Of a stretch of 64,000 nt of DNA, positions 50,079-58,030 are shown piece by piece. Under the pieces are notes generated by a model. It was not told the origin of the DNA. It made no database searches and saw nothing but the letters and a program-made list of their open reading frames with translations. Position 1 is the stretch's first letter; every line of letters starts with the position of its first letter. The DNA is from an uncultured Gammaproteobacteria bacterium (lineage in GTDB: Bacteria; Pseudomonadota; Gammaproteobacteria; Pseudomonadales; Pseudohongiellaceae), in NCBI GenBank assembly GCA_903837345.1, contig CAILUG010000019.1, positions 62,001 through 126,000 on the forward strand. Reading direction: 5' to 3'. Both the position numbers and the translations under genes were made by a program.

Positions 50079-50486
50079 ATGAAATATAGTTTTCTGTCTT
50101 TTCCTTTTGCGGCGACTGTTGCCCCATTGATTATTCCTTTCACGGGTGGATGGGTTTTCTTCATTCTGCATGAGTGGTTAGAGCCTTCCGTTTGGGGCTT
50201 GCCGCCACTACAGTCACTTATTGGAGTCTCCATCAACAGCACGGTTATCGGCTATTTTTTTACCTGGTTTTACGGGCTGCCACTGGCACTTGTGCTTAAT
50301 GGGGTTAACCGCTACCGCATTAGCTATCTATTAGCGGCAGGTGCGTTACCAGTGCTGAGTATCCCGTTCTGGCAAGCTGACTGGAAAATTTCAATTCTCC
50401 CTGCCTTTCTCGCAGCAGAATCTACGGCCTGGCTATTCTGGCTTTTGACGAAACGAAAGGCACAAGATGAAATCCAGCCTGGGTAA
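50079..50486 (+). CDS. Small multi-pass membrane protein on a probable gene cassette
   Basis: 135 residues with about four hydrophobic segments (FPFAATVAPLIIPFTGGWVF; LIGVSINSTVIGYFFTWFYG; YRISYLLAAGALPVLSIPFW; LPAFLAAESTAWLFWLL). I do not recognise the family and give no function. The ATG is four bases after the attC core, typical for cassette genes, and there is no normal leader or ribosome site, so it may be read through from upstream. No second attC is recognisable after its stop, so this cassette is incomplete or captured into the chromosome. Confidence 0.78.
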   Translation: MKYSFLSFPFAATVAPLIIPFTGGWVFFILHEWLEPSVWGLPPLQSLIGVSINSTVIGYFFTWFYGLPLALVLNGVNRYRISYLLAAGALPVLSIPFWQADWKISILPAFLAAESTAWLFWLLTKRKAQDEIQPG

Positions 50487-50651
50487 AAAGGCGAGGATGC
50501 GTGGTGGGCGCAGCGTCAGGCCAGACAGATTTCCCGGCATGTCCGGTTTGGGAGTCGCTCTGGGCTGCTTCCGAGGGTCTGCTTTAGGCAAAATCCTGGA
50601 AAAGATTTCTTGGTGACAAGTGGCACCAGCAATTCGACTGGACTGCCCGGT

Positions 50652-50681
50652 TTGCGCTGTTTATTCTGCTTTTGATAAATA
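50652..50681 (+). promoter_or_regulatory. Candidate promoter of the quinohaemoprotein cluster
   Basis: TTGCGC (50652-50657), an 18-base spacer and TAAATA (50676-50681), about 34 bases before the GTG start. The segment is AT-rich relative to its surroundings. Confidence 0.35.
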
Positions 50682-50715
50682 CAAAACCAATAAATACCAC
50701 AAGAGGGGCCTGAAA

Positions 50716-52932
50716 GTGTCGCGATCCAAATGTGTGCCGAGTCTTGCGATGTTGCTGTTATTGGGGCTTGCCTGCTTTTGCCAGCAGGCGGCCATGGCTG
50801 CCGATAAATCCCCGGTGGCAGTGGACCAGGCGCGGCTGCTGAAGGGCACCGATGATCCGAATTTGTGGGCGCACTACGGTGGCAGCTACAACGAGCAGCG
50901 TTTCAGCCCGCTCAAAGCCGTGAATGCCGACAATGTGAAGAATCTGGGGCTGGCGTGGTTCTCCGACTACGATACCAACCAGAACCAGCACGGTTCGCCG
51001 CTATATGTTGACGGCGTCCTCTATGTATCCACCGCCCGCAACGTGGTGCACGCGTTCGATGCGCACAATGGCAAGCGCCTGTGGACCTACACTCCCCTGA
51101 TGGTGCCCAACCCCAATCTGGGCCTGGTGAATCGTGGCATGGCGGCCTACAACGGCAAGCTCTACATGGGCATGCTCGATGCGCATCTGGTTGCAATCGA
51201 TGCGAAGACCGGCAAGCCGGTGTGGAATGTCGATACGGTACCCGCCAGCCTTGGTCTGGGTGAAATGACCAAGCAGTATTCGATCACCATGGCGCCGCGT
51301 GTTGCCAAAGGCCTGGTGTTTGTCGGAGGCTCGGGCGGCGAGTATGGCGTGCGTGGCTGGATAGCAGCCTTTGACGCCGAAACCGGCAAGGAAGTGTGGC
51401 GCTTCTGGACAGTGCCGGGCGATCCGGCCAAGGGCTTCGAGTCCGAGGCCCTGCGCAAGGCCGCAGCGACCTGGCATGGCGAGTACTGGAAAAACTCCGG
51501 TGGTGGCGGCACCGTGTGGGACGCGGTTGTCTATGACCCGGTGACGGACCTGTTGTACTTCGGCACCGGCAACGGCTCGCCGTGGAACCGCGAGATGCGC
51601 GATCCCAACGAAGACGACAATCTTTACGTTGCTTCAATCGTCGCCGTGAAGCCGGAGACCGGCGAGTACGTCTGGCACTATCAGGAAACACCCGGCGATT
51701 CCTGGGACTACGACGCCATCAGCCCGATGGTGACTGCCGACATCGCCATCAAGGGCGTGAAGAAGCACGTGATCATCCAGCCGTCGAAAAACGGTTTCCT
51801 GTATGTGATCGAAGGAGCGACCGGCAAGGTGATCAGCGCAGATGCCTTCACTGATGTGACCTGGGCTTCGGGCGTCGACCTTGAAACACATCGTCCGATC
51901 GAAGTGCCTGGTGCGCGTTATGTGACCGAGCCGTTCAACATCGGTCCCGGCGCGCCGGGTGGCCATACCTGGCATCCGAATGCTTACAGCCCGCTCACCG
52001 GCCTGATCTACATTCCGACCTGGCAGAACTATTCCGCGATCGCACCGCAGCAGCTGCCTGCCAATGGCAAGCCGCCGCTGATCGCCTTCGGTGGCCGTAT
52101 TGATCGCGCCACACTCAAGCCACACAACAAACAGGCCGATGACGGTTGGTTGCAGGCCTGGGATCCAGTGACCCGCAAGGTCGTGTGGGAAACCCCGAAA
52201 GGTCCGCGCGCCACCAGTGGCGTGCTCGCCACTGCCGGCAACCTGGTGTTCATGGGCAACAGCAACGGCAACCAGCTCGCGGCCTATAACGCCAAAACAG
52301 GTCAACCCCTGTGGAACTTCAATGCGCAGAGCGCGGTATATGCGGCGCCCATCACTTACAGTCTGGACGGCGTGCAATACATCGCCGCCAGCGTGGGCGG
52401 CACTTCGGCGGGGGATTACTTCGCGCCCAGCTACGGCCGCATGCTGGTGTTCAAGGTCGGTGGCTCTGCCCAGCTGCCGCCAAACGTGTCCTATACGCCA
52501 CGGCAGCTGAACCCGCCACCCTCAACTGCGGCGCCGGAAGTGATCGCGCGCGGCGCCGAGGTATACAACCAGAATTGCTCGGTGTGCCACGGTGCCGGCG
52601 CCGTGCAACAGCGCACCAGCTTTCCCAACCTCACGCTGTCGCCGCTGTTATACACGCAGGAAGGCTTCGATCAGATAGTGCTGATGGGCGCCCGCGTCGA
52701 CCGCGGCATGGCCAACTTCGCCGGCAAGGTCGCCCCGGCTGATTCGGCAGCCGTGCGCGAGTACATCATCGCGCGCGCCAACGAAGTGAAGAACGCGCCG
52801 CCGCGTCCGGCCGGCTTCGGCCCACCTCCGGGTGGCGGTGAAGCAGGGGGTGCACGCCCGGCTCCCGCGCCGCAAGCGGCACCGCCGCCTGCTTCCCGGG
52901 ATATCCACGAGGATGCTGCCAGGAAGAACTGA
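50716..52932 (+). CDS. PQQ-dependent quinohaemoprotein alcohol dehydrogenase, Asp-Tyr-Asp type
   Basis: Periplasmic oxidation of an alcohol or similar substrate with PQQ as cofactor. 738 residues: signal peptide (LAMLLLLGLACFCQQAAMA-ADK), a beta-propeller with tryptophan-docking repeats (about 40-600) and a C-terminal cytochrome c domain with CSVCH at 621-625. The catalytic base is Asp331 in DSWDYDAISP; Asp333 two residues on is the position that marks lanthanide-dependent enzymes, where calcium enzymes have Ala, Ser or Thr. The adjacent Cys-Cys pair normally before VVNRG is replaced (NPNLGLVNRG, residues 132-141). The C-terminus has a Pro/Ala/Gly tail. GTG start chosen for GAGGGG upstream. 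Confidence 0.92.
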   Translation: MSRSKCVPSLAMLLLLGLACFCQQAAMAADKSPVAVDQARLLKGTDDPNLWAHYGGSYNEQRFSPLKAVNADNVKNLGLAWFSDYDTNQNQHGSPLYVDGVLYVSTARNVVHAFDAHNGKRLWTYTPLMVPNPNLGLVNRGMAAYNGKLYMGMLDAHLVAIDAKTGKPVWNVDTVPASLGLGEMTKQYSITMAPRVAKGLVFVGGSGGEYGVRGWIAAFDAETGKEVWRFWTVPGDPAKGFESEALRKAAATWHGEYWKNSGGGGTVWDAVVYDPVTDLLYFGTGNGSPWNREMRDPNEDDNLYVASIVAVKPETGEYVWHYQETPGDSWDYDAISPMVTADIAIKGVKKHVIIQPSKNGFLYVIEGATGKVISADAFTDVTWASGVDLETHRPIEVPGARYVTEPFNIGPGAPGGHTWHPNAYSPLTGLIYIPTWQNYSAIAPQQLPANGKPPLIAFGGRIDRATLKPHNKQADDGWLQAWDPVTRKVVWETPKGPRATSGVLATAGNLVFMGNSNGNQLAAYNAKTGQPLWNFNAQSAVYAAPITYSLDGVQYIAASVGGTSAGDYFAPSYGRMLVFKVGGSAQLPPNVSYTPRQLNPPPSTAAPEVIARGAEVYNQNCSVCHGAGAVQQRTSFPNLTLSPLLYTQEGFDQIVLMGARVDRGMANFAGKVAPADSAAVREYIIARANEVKNAPPRPAGFGPPPGGGEAGGARPAPAPQAAPPPASRDIHEDAARKN

Positions 52933-53222
52933 CAACCTGTGGCGAGCTCTGATTCTCGGGTAACCATTCACATGGCGGCGCTTCTTTATGAGGTTCGCAG
53001 ACAGCGCAGTGAACCCGCGAGCGCCAGCAGAGGTGCAAACATGACCAGCTATTTGATGGATGAAGGAAGAAAAGTGTAAGGGTTTGGAGTGGATTATTTG
53101 CGGCATGGACGCGTCAGGAACGATGGCTTATTCTTCCCGTCCTTGTGGCTCGCGCGCCGGGTTTTTGGCCGCGCGGAGTGGCAGAAAAACTTTTCCAAAG
53201 ACAAGAAATTTACGGGATGGTC
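52933..53222. other. Intergenic region before the DUF1592 gene
   Basis: 290 bases. It has no terminator and no convincing promoter; a 12-codon reading frame at 53041 is not supported as a gene. The five cluster genes may share one transcript through it. Confidence 0.35.
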
Positions 53223-55736
53223 ATGCGCAAAAGCGGAATATTGTCCAACTATGCACTGAAGCTGCCTGCTGTCGGCCGGTTTTCGGCGTGGGCGCGTCGC
53301 AGCGCTGTGGTCGCGGCCGGTGTGCCACTGGTCTGGCTGGTGCTCCCGGCCCAGGTCGGCTATGGCCAGGAAGCCAAGGTTGCAGGCTCCGGCAATGCAC
53401 AACAAGCACTGCTGCAGACTTTTTGTGTGAAATGCCACAATTCCGAAGACTGGGCTGGCAGCCTCGACTTCGACTCCATTGATCTGAGCCATCCCGGTCA
53501 GCATCCGGATGTGTGGGAAAAGGCCATCAACAAGTTGCGCGGCCGGCTGATGCCGCCCGCCGGACAGAAGCAACCAGCGCAAGGCGATATCGATGCCATG
53601 GTTGGCTATCTCGAGACTTCCGTTGATGCCGCCGCCAAAGAACAACATATAGGGCATGTCCCGATACAGCGTCTGAACCGCACCGAGTTCGCGGCCACGA
53701 TTAAAGGTCTGATCGGCGTCGACATCGATCCCAAGCAGGCTTTGCCCAGCGACATCGAGGTTGAAGGTTTCAACAATATCGCCGGCGCTCTCGGCATCTC
53801 GCCATCCTTCATGGAGCAATACCTGTCGTCGGCACGCCGGGCTGCCCAGAAAGCCGTCGGTGAGCCGGTACCGAAAATGGCCAGCACTTTCTATGCGGCC
53901 AACGGTGGTGGTGGCGGTGGACCGGGCTTCAACACCAGCCAGGTCAACCATCGCGATGAATTTCCGCTCGGCACCCGCGGCGGCATGAGCTTTACCCACG
54001 TATTCCCGGCCGATGGCGAATATCACTTCGACTTCCTGGATGCCGACAACCTCAATGCCGGCCTGTATCCGTTCGGCATGCTGACCGAAGCCACCATGGT
54101 CATCCTGGTGGACGGCGTCGAAGTGGCGCGCAGGAATGTGGGTGGCCCCGACGATCTGGCGCTGACCGATCGTGAAGCACAAAAAGGCCGTGAAGCCATC
54201 GTGAAAAAAATGACCTTCTCGGCCCAGGTTCCGGCCGGCAAGCATCAGGTGGTGGCAACTTACATCGAGCGCTCCTGGGCCTTGAGCAACGATGCCGCCG
54301 GCGGTGGCAGGCTCGGCGACATGCCGGTCACCAAGGGTGGCATGCAGGTGGTAGGACCGTTTGCACCGCATGGACTGTCGATGAGTAGCAGCCGTGCCAA
54401 AATTTTTGTCTGCCAGCCGAACAAGGAAGCGGAAGAAAAACCCTGCGCCGAACGTATCGCGAAGAACCTGGCCACCAAGGCGTTCCGCCGTCCGGTCAAC
54501 GACGACGACGTCAAACGGCTGATGAAGTTCTATGACATAGGCCGGGCGGAAGCCGGCGGTTTCGATAACGGTGTTACCGAGCTGGTCACGGCAGTGCTGT
54601 CGAGCCCCGACTTTCTCTATCGCGCCATCTCCACCTCGCCTGCACCCAATGAATCGCGCAAGCTGAATGATCTGGAACTGGCTTCGCGCCTGTCGTTCTT
54701 CATGTGGAGCCAGGGTCCCGATGACGAATTGCTGTCAGTGGCAACCAAAGGGCGACTGTCGGATCCCAAAGTGCTGCAAGCCCAGGTGGATCGCATGCTC
54801 AAGGATCCGCGTGGCCAGTCACTGGTCGAGAATTTCGCGCTGGCCTGGCTCAACCTCGATGAGCTCTACCAGATTGAACCCACCGAGCGCGGATTCAACG
54901 CCGGCATGCGCGGCAATTTCGAGACCGAGATAAGGCTGTTCCTGTCGAGCATATTGCTGGAAAAACGCAGCGTGCTGGATCTGCTCACCGCCGACTGGAC
55001 CTATGTCAACGAAGCGCTTGCCAACCAGTATGGCATTCCCGGCATCCTCGGCCCGCAATTCAGGAAAGTGAAACTTGAAGACGAAAATCGCTGGGGCCTG
55101 CTGGGCAAAGGCGCGGTGTTGCTGCGCACTTCCTACGCTGACCGCACATCACCCGTGTTGCGTGGCGCCTGGGTGCTCGACCGCATCATGGGCACTCCAC
55201 CCACACCACCGCCGCCCAACGTCAATACCGATATTTCGGTGAAAGTAGGCGAAGCACCCACTACTGTACGGGCCCGCATGGAGAAACATCGTGAGAATCC
55301 CATCTGTCAGGGCTGTCATGGGTTGATCGACCCGCCTGGTCTGGCACTGGAGAATTTCGATGTGACCGGTCGCTGGCGCGAATTCGATACGGCCGCAAAA
55401 GCCAGGATTGATTCCACCACCGTGCTGACCAGTGGCATCGAGCTGCATGGGCCGATCGACCTGCGCAAGCATCTGATGAGTCATCCGGACCAGTTCCCGC
55501 AGACCGTGACCAAACGCCTGATGATGTATGCACTCAATCGTGAAGTGGAATATTACGACATGCCGCAGATCCGGCAGATCGTGCGCGCATCAGCCAAGAA
55601 GAACTATACGTTTGCCTCGATCATCAGCGGCGTCGTCAACAGCGATGCCTTCCGTCGTCAGGGTCCTGAAGCGCCCAAGAGTACCAAGGTGGCGTCCATG
55701 GCAACCAGTGGCGCCAACGTCGCCCAACAGCAATAA
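53223..55736 (+). CDS. Planctomycete-type cytochrome protein (DUF1587/1595/1592/1588/1585)
   Basis: 837 residues, exported: signal peptide near 15-50 (AVVAAGVPLVWLVLPAQVGY). Domains by order: cytochrome with CVKCH (68-72), DUF1587 (RLNRTEFAATIKGLIGVDID), a beta-sandwich insert (about 240-350, FDFLDADNLNAGLYPF), DUF1595, DUF1592 (LNDLELASRLSFFMWSQGPD), DUF1588 with a second haem site CQGCH (695-699, ICQGCHGLIDPPGLALENFD) and DUF1585 at the end. The function is not established; two haems imply electron transfer. GGGA precedes the chosen ATG; 53217 is also possible. Confidence 0.9.
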   Translation: MRKSGILSNYALKLPAVGRFSAWARRSAVVAAGVPLVWLVLPAQVGYGQEAKVAGSGNAQQALLQTFCVKCHNSEDWAGSLDFDSIDLSHPGQHPDVWEKAINKLRGRLMPPAGQKQPAQGDIDAMVGYLETSVDAAAKEQHIGHVPIQRLNRTEFAATIKGLIGVDIDPKQALPSDIEVEGFNNIAGALGISPSFMEQYLSSARRAAQKAVGEPVPKMASTFYAANGGGGGGPGFNTSQVNHRDEFPLGTRGGMSFTHVFPADGEYHFDFLDADNLNAGLYPFGMLTEATMVILVDGVEVARRNVGGPDDLALTDREAQKGREAIVKKMTFSAQVPAGKHQVVATYIERSWALSNDAAGGGRLGDMPVTKGGMQVVGPFAPHGLSMSSSRAKIFVCQPNKEAEEKPCAERIAKNLATKAFRRPVNDDDVKRLMKFYDIGRAEAGGFDNGVTELVTAVLSSPDFLYRAISTSPAPNESRKLNDLELASRLSFFMWSQGPDDELLSVATKGRLSDPKVLQAQVDRMLKDPRGQSLVENFALAWLNLDELYQIEPTERGFNAGMRGNFETEIRLFLSSILLEKRSVLDLLTADWTYVNEALANQYGIPGILGPQFRKVKLEDENRWGLLGKGAVLLRTSYADRTSPVLRGAWVLDRIMGTPPTPPPPNVNTDISVKVGEAPTTVRARMEKHRENPICQGCHGLIDPPGLALENFDVTGRWREFDTAAKARIDSTTVLTSGIELHGPIDLRKHLMSHPDQFPQTVTKRLMMYALNREVEYYDMPQIRQIVRASAKKNYTFASIISGVVNSDAFRRQGPEAPKSTKVASMATSGANVAQQQ

Positions 55737-55748
55737 GGGAGAACCAGC

Positions 55749-57092
55749 ATGGCGAATTTCCTGACCAAGAAATATCTGTCGCGTCGCACGTTCATACGCG
55801 GCAGCGGCGTGGCACTGGCGTTGCCGTTCCTCGACGCGATGGTGCCGGCGAGCACCGCGCTGGCCCAGACGGCCGCGGCACCGAAAACCCGTGCCGGCTT
55901 CTTCTATCTTCCGCACGGCGCGATCATGAACAACACGCCGTTCGGCAAGGAAGTGGATGTGTGGACTTCCACCGGCAAGGGCGAGAATTTCACGCTCGGC
56001 AAAACCCTGGCGTCACTCGACCCGCTCAAGAAATACGTCACCACTTTCGAAAATCTCGAAAACACGGCCGCTGGCGGCTCCGTGCACACACTGAATCCGG
56101 CTACCTGGCTGTCGTGCGTACGTCCTGATACTTCGGCCAAGGGCGCCAGCATGTCCATCACGCTGGACCAGGTCATTGCGCAGAAACTCGGGCAGAAAAC
56201 TGCGTTGCCATCCCTGGAACTGGCGTCCGAAACCACTATCCAGGTGGCTGCCGGCAACGGCGGTTTCTATGCTGTCACCACTTCCTATTCCAGCCCCAAC
56301 TCGCCACTGCCGATGGAATACAACCCGCGCAAAGTGTTCATCCAGTTGATGGGTGAGGGCGACACGGCGGCTGAGCGCGAGGCGTTGATTCGCAAGAATG
56401 CCAGCATCCTCGACATGATCGCCGAGCGCACCAACACGCTGCGCAAAACCCTCGGCCCTGGCGATCAGGCCGCGCTGTCGGATTATCTCGACTCCGTGCG
56501 GGAGATTGAACGACGCGTGGCGATGGCCGGCTCGCATGACCTCAAGGGCATCACGGTACCAGACGCCCCGGTCGGCGAACTGGAAGACTTCGACAAACAG
56601 GTCAGGTTGATGTTTGACCTGTTGGCGCTGGCTTACCAGGCCGATCTGACTCGCGTTGCCTCGTATGTGATGGTTGCCGAAGGCACCAACCGCACTTACA
56701 ACCATGTGGGTGTGCCAGACTCGTTCCACCCGGTCAGCCATCACAGCAATGATCGCGACCGCATTCGCAAGCTGACTCTCATCCAGCGTTATCACATGGA
56801 GCGTTTCGCCGACTTCGCGAAGAAGCTGGCCAATACGCCGGATGGCGACGGCAGCGTGCTCGACCATTCACTGTTCCTGTATGGCTCCAACATGGGCAAC
56901 AGCAATGCGCACGACAACTACCCATTGCCGGCAGTTTTGGTGGGTGGCGCCAATGGCAAGCACGTTGGCGGCAAGAATCTCACGCTGGCGGAACGCACAC
57001 CGCTCGCCAACCTGCATTTGTCGATACTCGACAAGCTCGGCATCGAGCAGAAGAGTTTTGGCAACAGCACCGGCCTGCTTTCGGACGTTTGA
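55749..57092 (+). CDS. Tat-exported DUF1552 protein
   Basis: 447 residues. A twin-arginine signal SRRTFIRGSGVALALPFLDA (from residue 11) implies export of a folded, possibly cofactor-bearing protein. The DUF1552 body has YLPHGAIMNNTPFGKE, LENTAAGGSVHTLNPATWLS, YNPRKVFIQLMGEG, LDSVREIERRVAMAGS and LYGSNMGNSNAHDNYPLPAV. DUF1552 genes regularly follow DUF1592 genes, so they are thought to act together, though no activity is known. It starts 12 bases after its partner. Confidence 0.9.
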   Translation: MANFLTKKYLSRRTFIRGSGVALALPFLDAMVPASTALAQTAAAPKTRAGFFYLPHGAIMNNTPFGKEVDVWTSTGKGENFTLGKTLASLDPLKKYVTTFENLENTAAGGSVHTLNPATWLSCVRPDTSAKGASMSITLDQVIAQKLGQKTALPSLELASETTIQVAAGNGGFYAVTTSYSSPNSPLPMEYNPRKVFIQLMGEGDTAAEREALIRKNASILDMIAERTNTLRKTLGPGDQAALSDYLDSVREIERRVAMAGSHDLKGITVPDAPVGELEDFDKQVRLMFDLLALAYQADLTRVASYVMVAEGTNRTYNHVGVPDSFHPVSHHSNDRDRIRKLTLIQRYHMERFADFAKKLANTPDGDGSVLDHSLFLYGSNMGNSNAHDNYPLPAVLVGGANGKHVGGKNLTLAERTPLANLHLSILDKLGIEQKSFGNSTGLLSDV

Positions 57093-57115
57093 GTCGGGCC
57101 CGACCTGGATAAGAT

Positions 57116-58030
57116 ATGAAGATGATTGACCGCAGAAACATTCTCAAAGCAGGCTTGGGCGGGCTGGCAGCATTGGCAACCGCGCCACTGTGGGCCGCCG
57201 AAGCATCCAAACTGACCACCCAGGTGTTGGCCGGCAAGGTAACCCTCATCACCGGCGCACCTGGCAACGTGGTCGCGCTGGCAGCGAGTGATGGTGTGGT
57301 GCTGGTGGACAGTGGTGCTGCTGCGATGGCCGGCGCTGTCAAAGCCAGTCTCAATGGTGCCAAAGTCAAAACCCTGTTCAACACGCACTATCACGCCGAC
57401 CAGAGCGGCGGCAACGAACTGTTCGGCAACGAAGGCGCCATCATTCACGCCCATGTGATCACCAGACAGTGGTTGTCGTCTGACTATTACGTGCCAGCTG
57501 ATGACCGTTGGGTGCCGGCACCTGCGAAAAACGCCCGCCCCACCGTGACCTTCAGGGAAAAAGGCGAGATGAAAGCTGGTGCCGAACATGTCGAATTCGG
57601 TTATCTGCTCGAAGCCCACACCCGTGGCGACATCTATGTGTTCTTCCGTGATGCCAATGTACTGGCGGTCGGCGATGTGGCTTCACCGTTGCGCGATCCG
57701 GTGCATGACTGGTTTGCCGGTGGCTGGCTCGGTGGCCGCGTCGATGCGCTGGATGTGTTGCTTGGTCTGGCCAATGACAAGACCAGCATCGTGCCCGCCT
57801 ACGGGCCGGTGATGACACGGGCCCAGCTGCAGATTGAGCGCGACATGATGGCGCATTTGTATGACCGCACCACCGAGCTTACCGACAAAGGCCGCAGCGC
57901 CAGGGACATGCTCGACGAGGGCATCATGAATGAAGTGAAGCGCAAGTTCGATGACCCCTACCGGTTCCTCTATGATGTCTGCAAAGGCAACTGGGCCCAC
58001 TACACGAATTTTGGAGGCAACATTGTTTAA
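57116..58030 (+). CDS. Tat-exported metallo-beta-lactamase-fold protein with altered metal site
   Basis: 304 residues. Signal with DRRNILKAG (twin Arg) and a hydrophobic stretch ending LWAAE. The MBL fold shows DSGAAAM (residues 65-71), HYHADQSGG (His91, His93, Asp95), His168 in EAHTRGD and Asp187 in GDVAS. The second-site His after Asp95 is Gln96, and the C-terminal PGHGP-type His is Tyr229 (IVPAYGPVM). One metal site (H91, H93, H168) looks intact; the second is impaired, so it may bind a single metal or act without hydrolysis. It starts 23 bases after the DUF1552 gene. Confidence 0.85.
   Translation: MKMIDRRNILKAGLGGLAALATAPLWAAEASKLTTQVLAGKVTLITGAPGNVVALAASDGVVLVDSGAAAMAGAVKASLNGAKVKTLFNTHYHADQSGGNELFGNEGAIIHAHVITRQWLSSDYYVPADDRWVPAPAKNARPTVTFREKGEMKAGAEHVEFGYLLEAHTRGDIYVFFRDANVLAVGDVASPLRDPVHDWFAGGWLGGRVDALDVLLGLANDKTSIVPAYGPVMTRAQLQIERDMMAHLYDRTTELTDKGRSARDMLDEGIMNEVKRKFDDPYRFLYDVCKGNWAHYTNFGGNIV

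Noticed and set aside
53041-53079. Short reading frame MTSYLMDEGRKV
   Set aside because: Twelve codons, no ribosome-binding site and no family resemblance; treated as non-coding.
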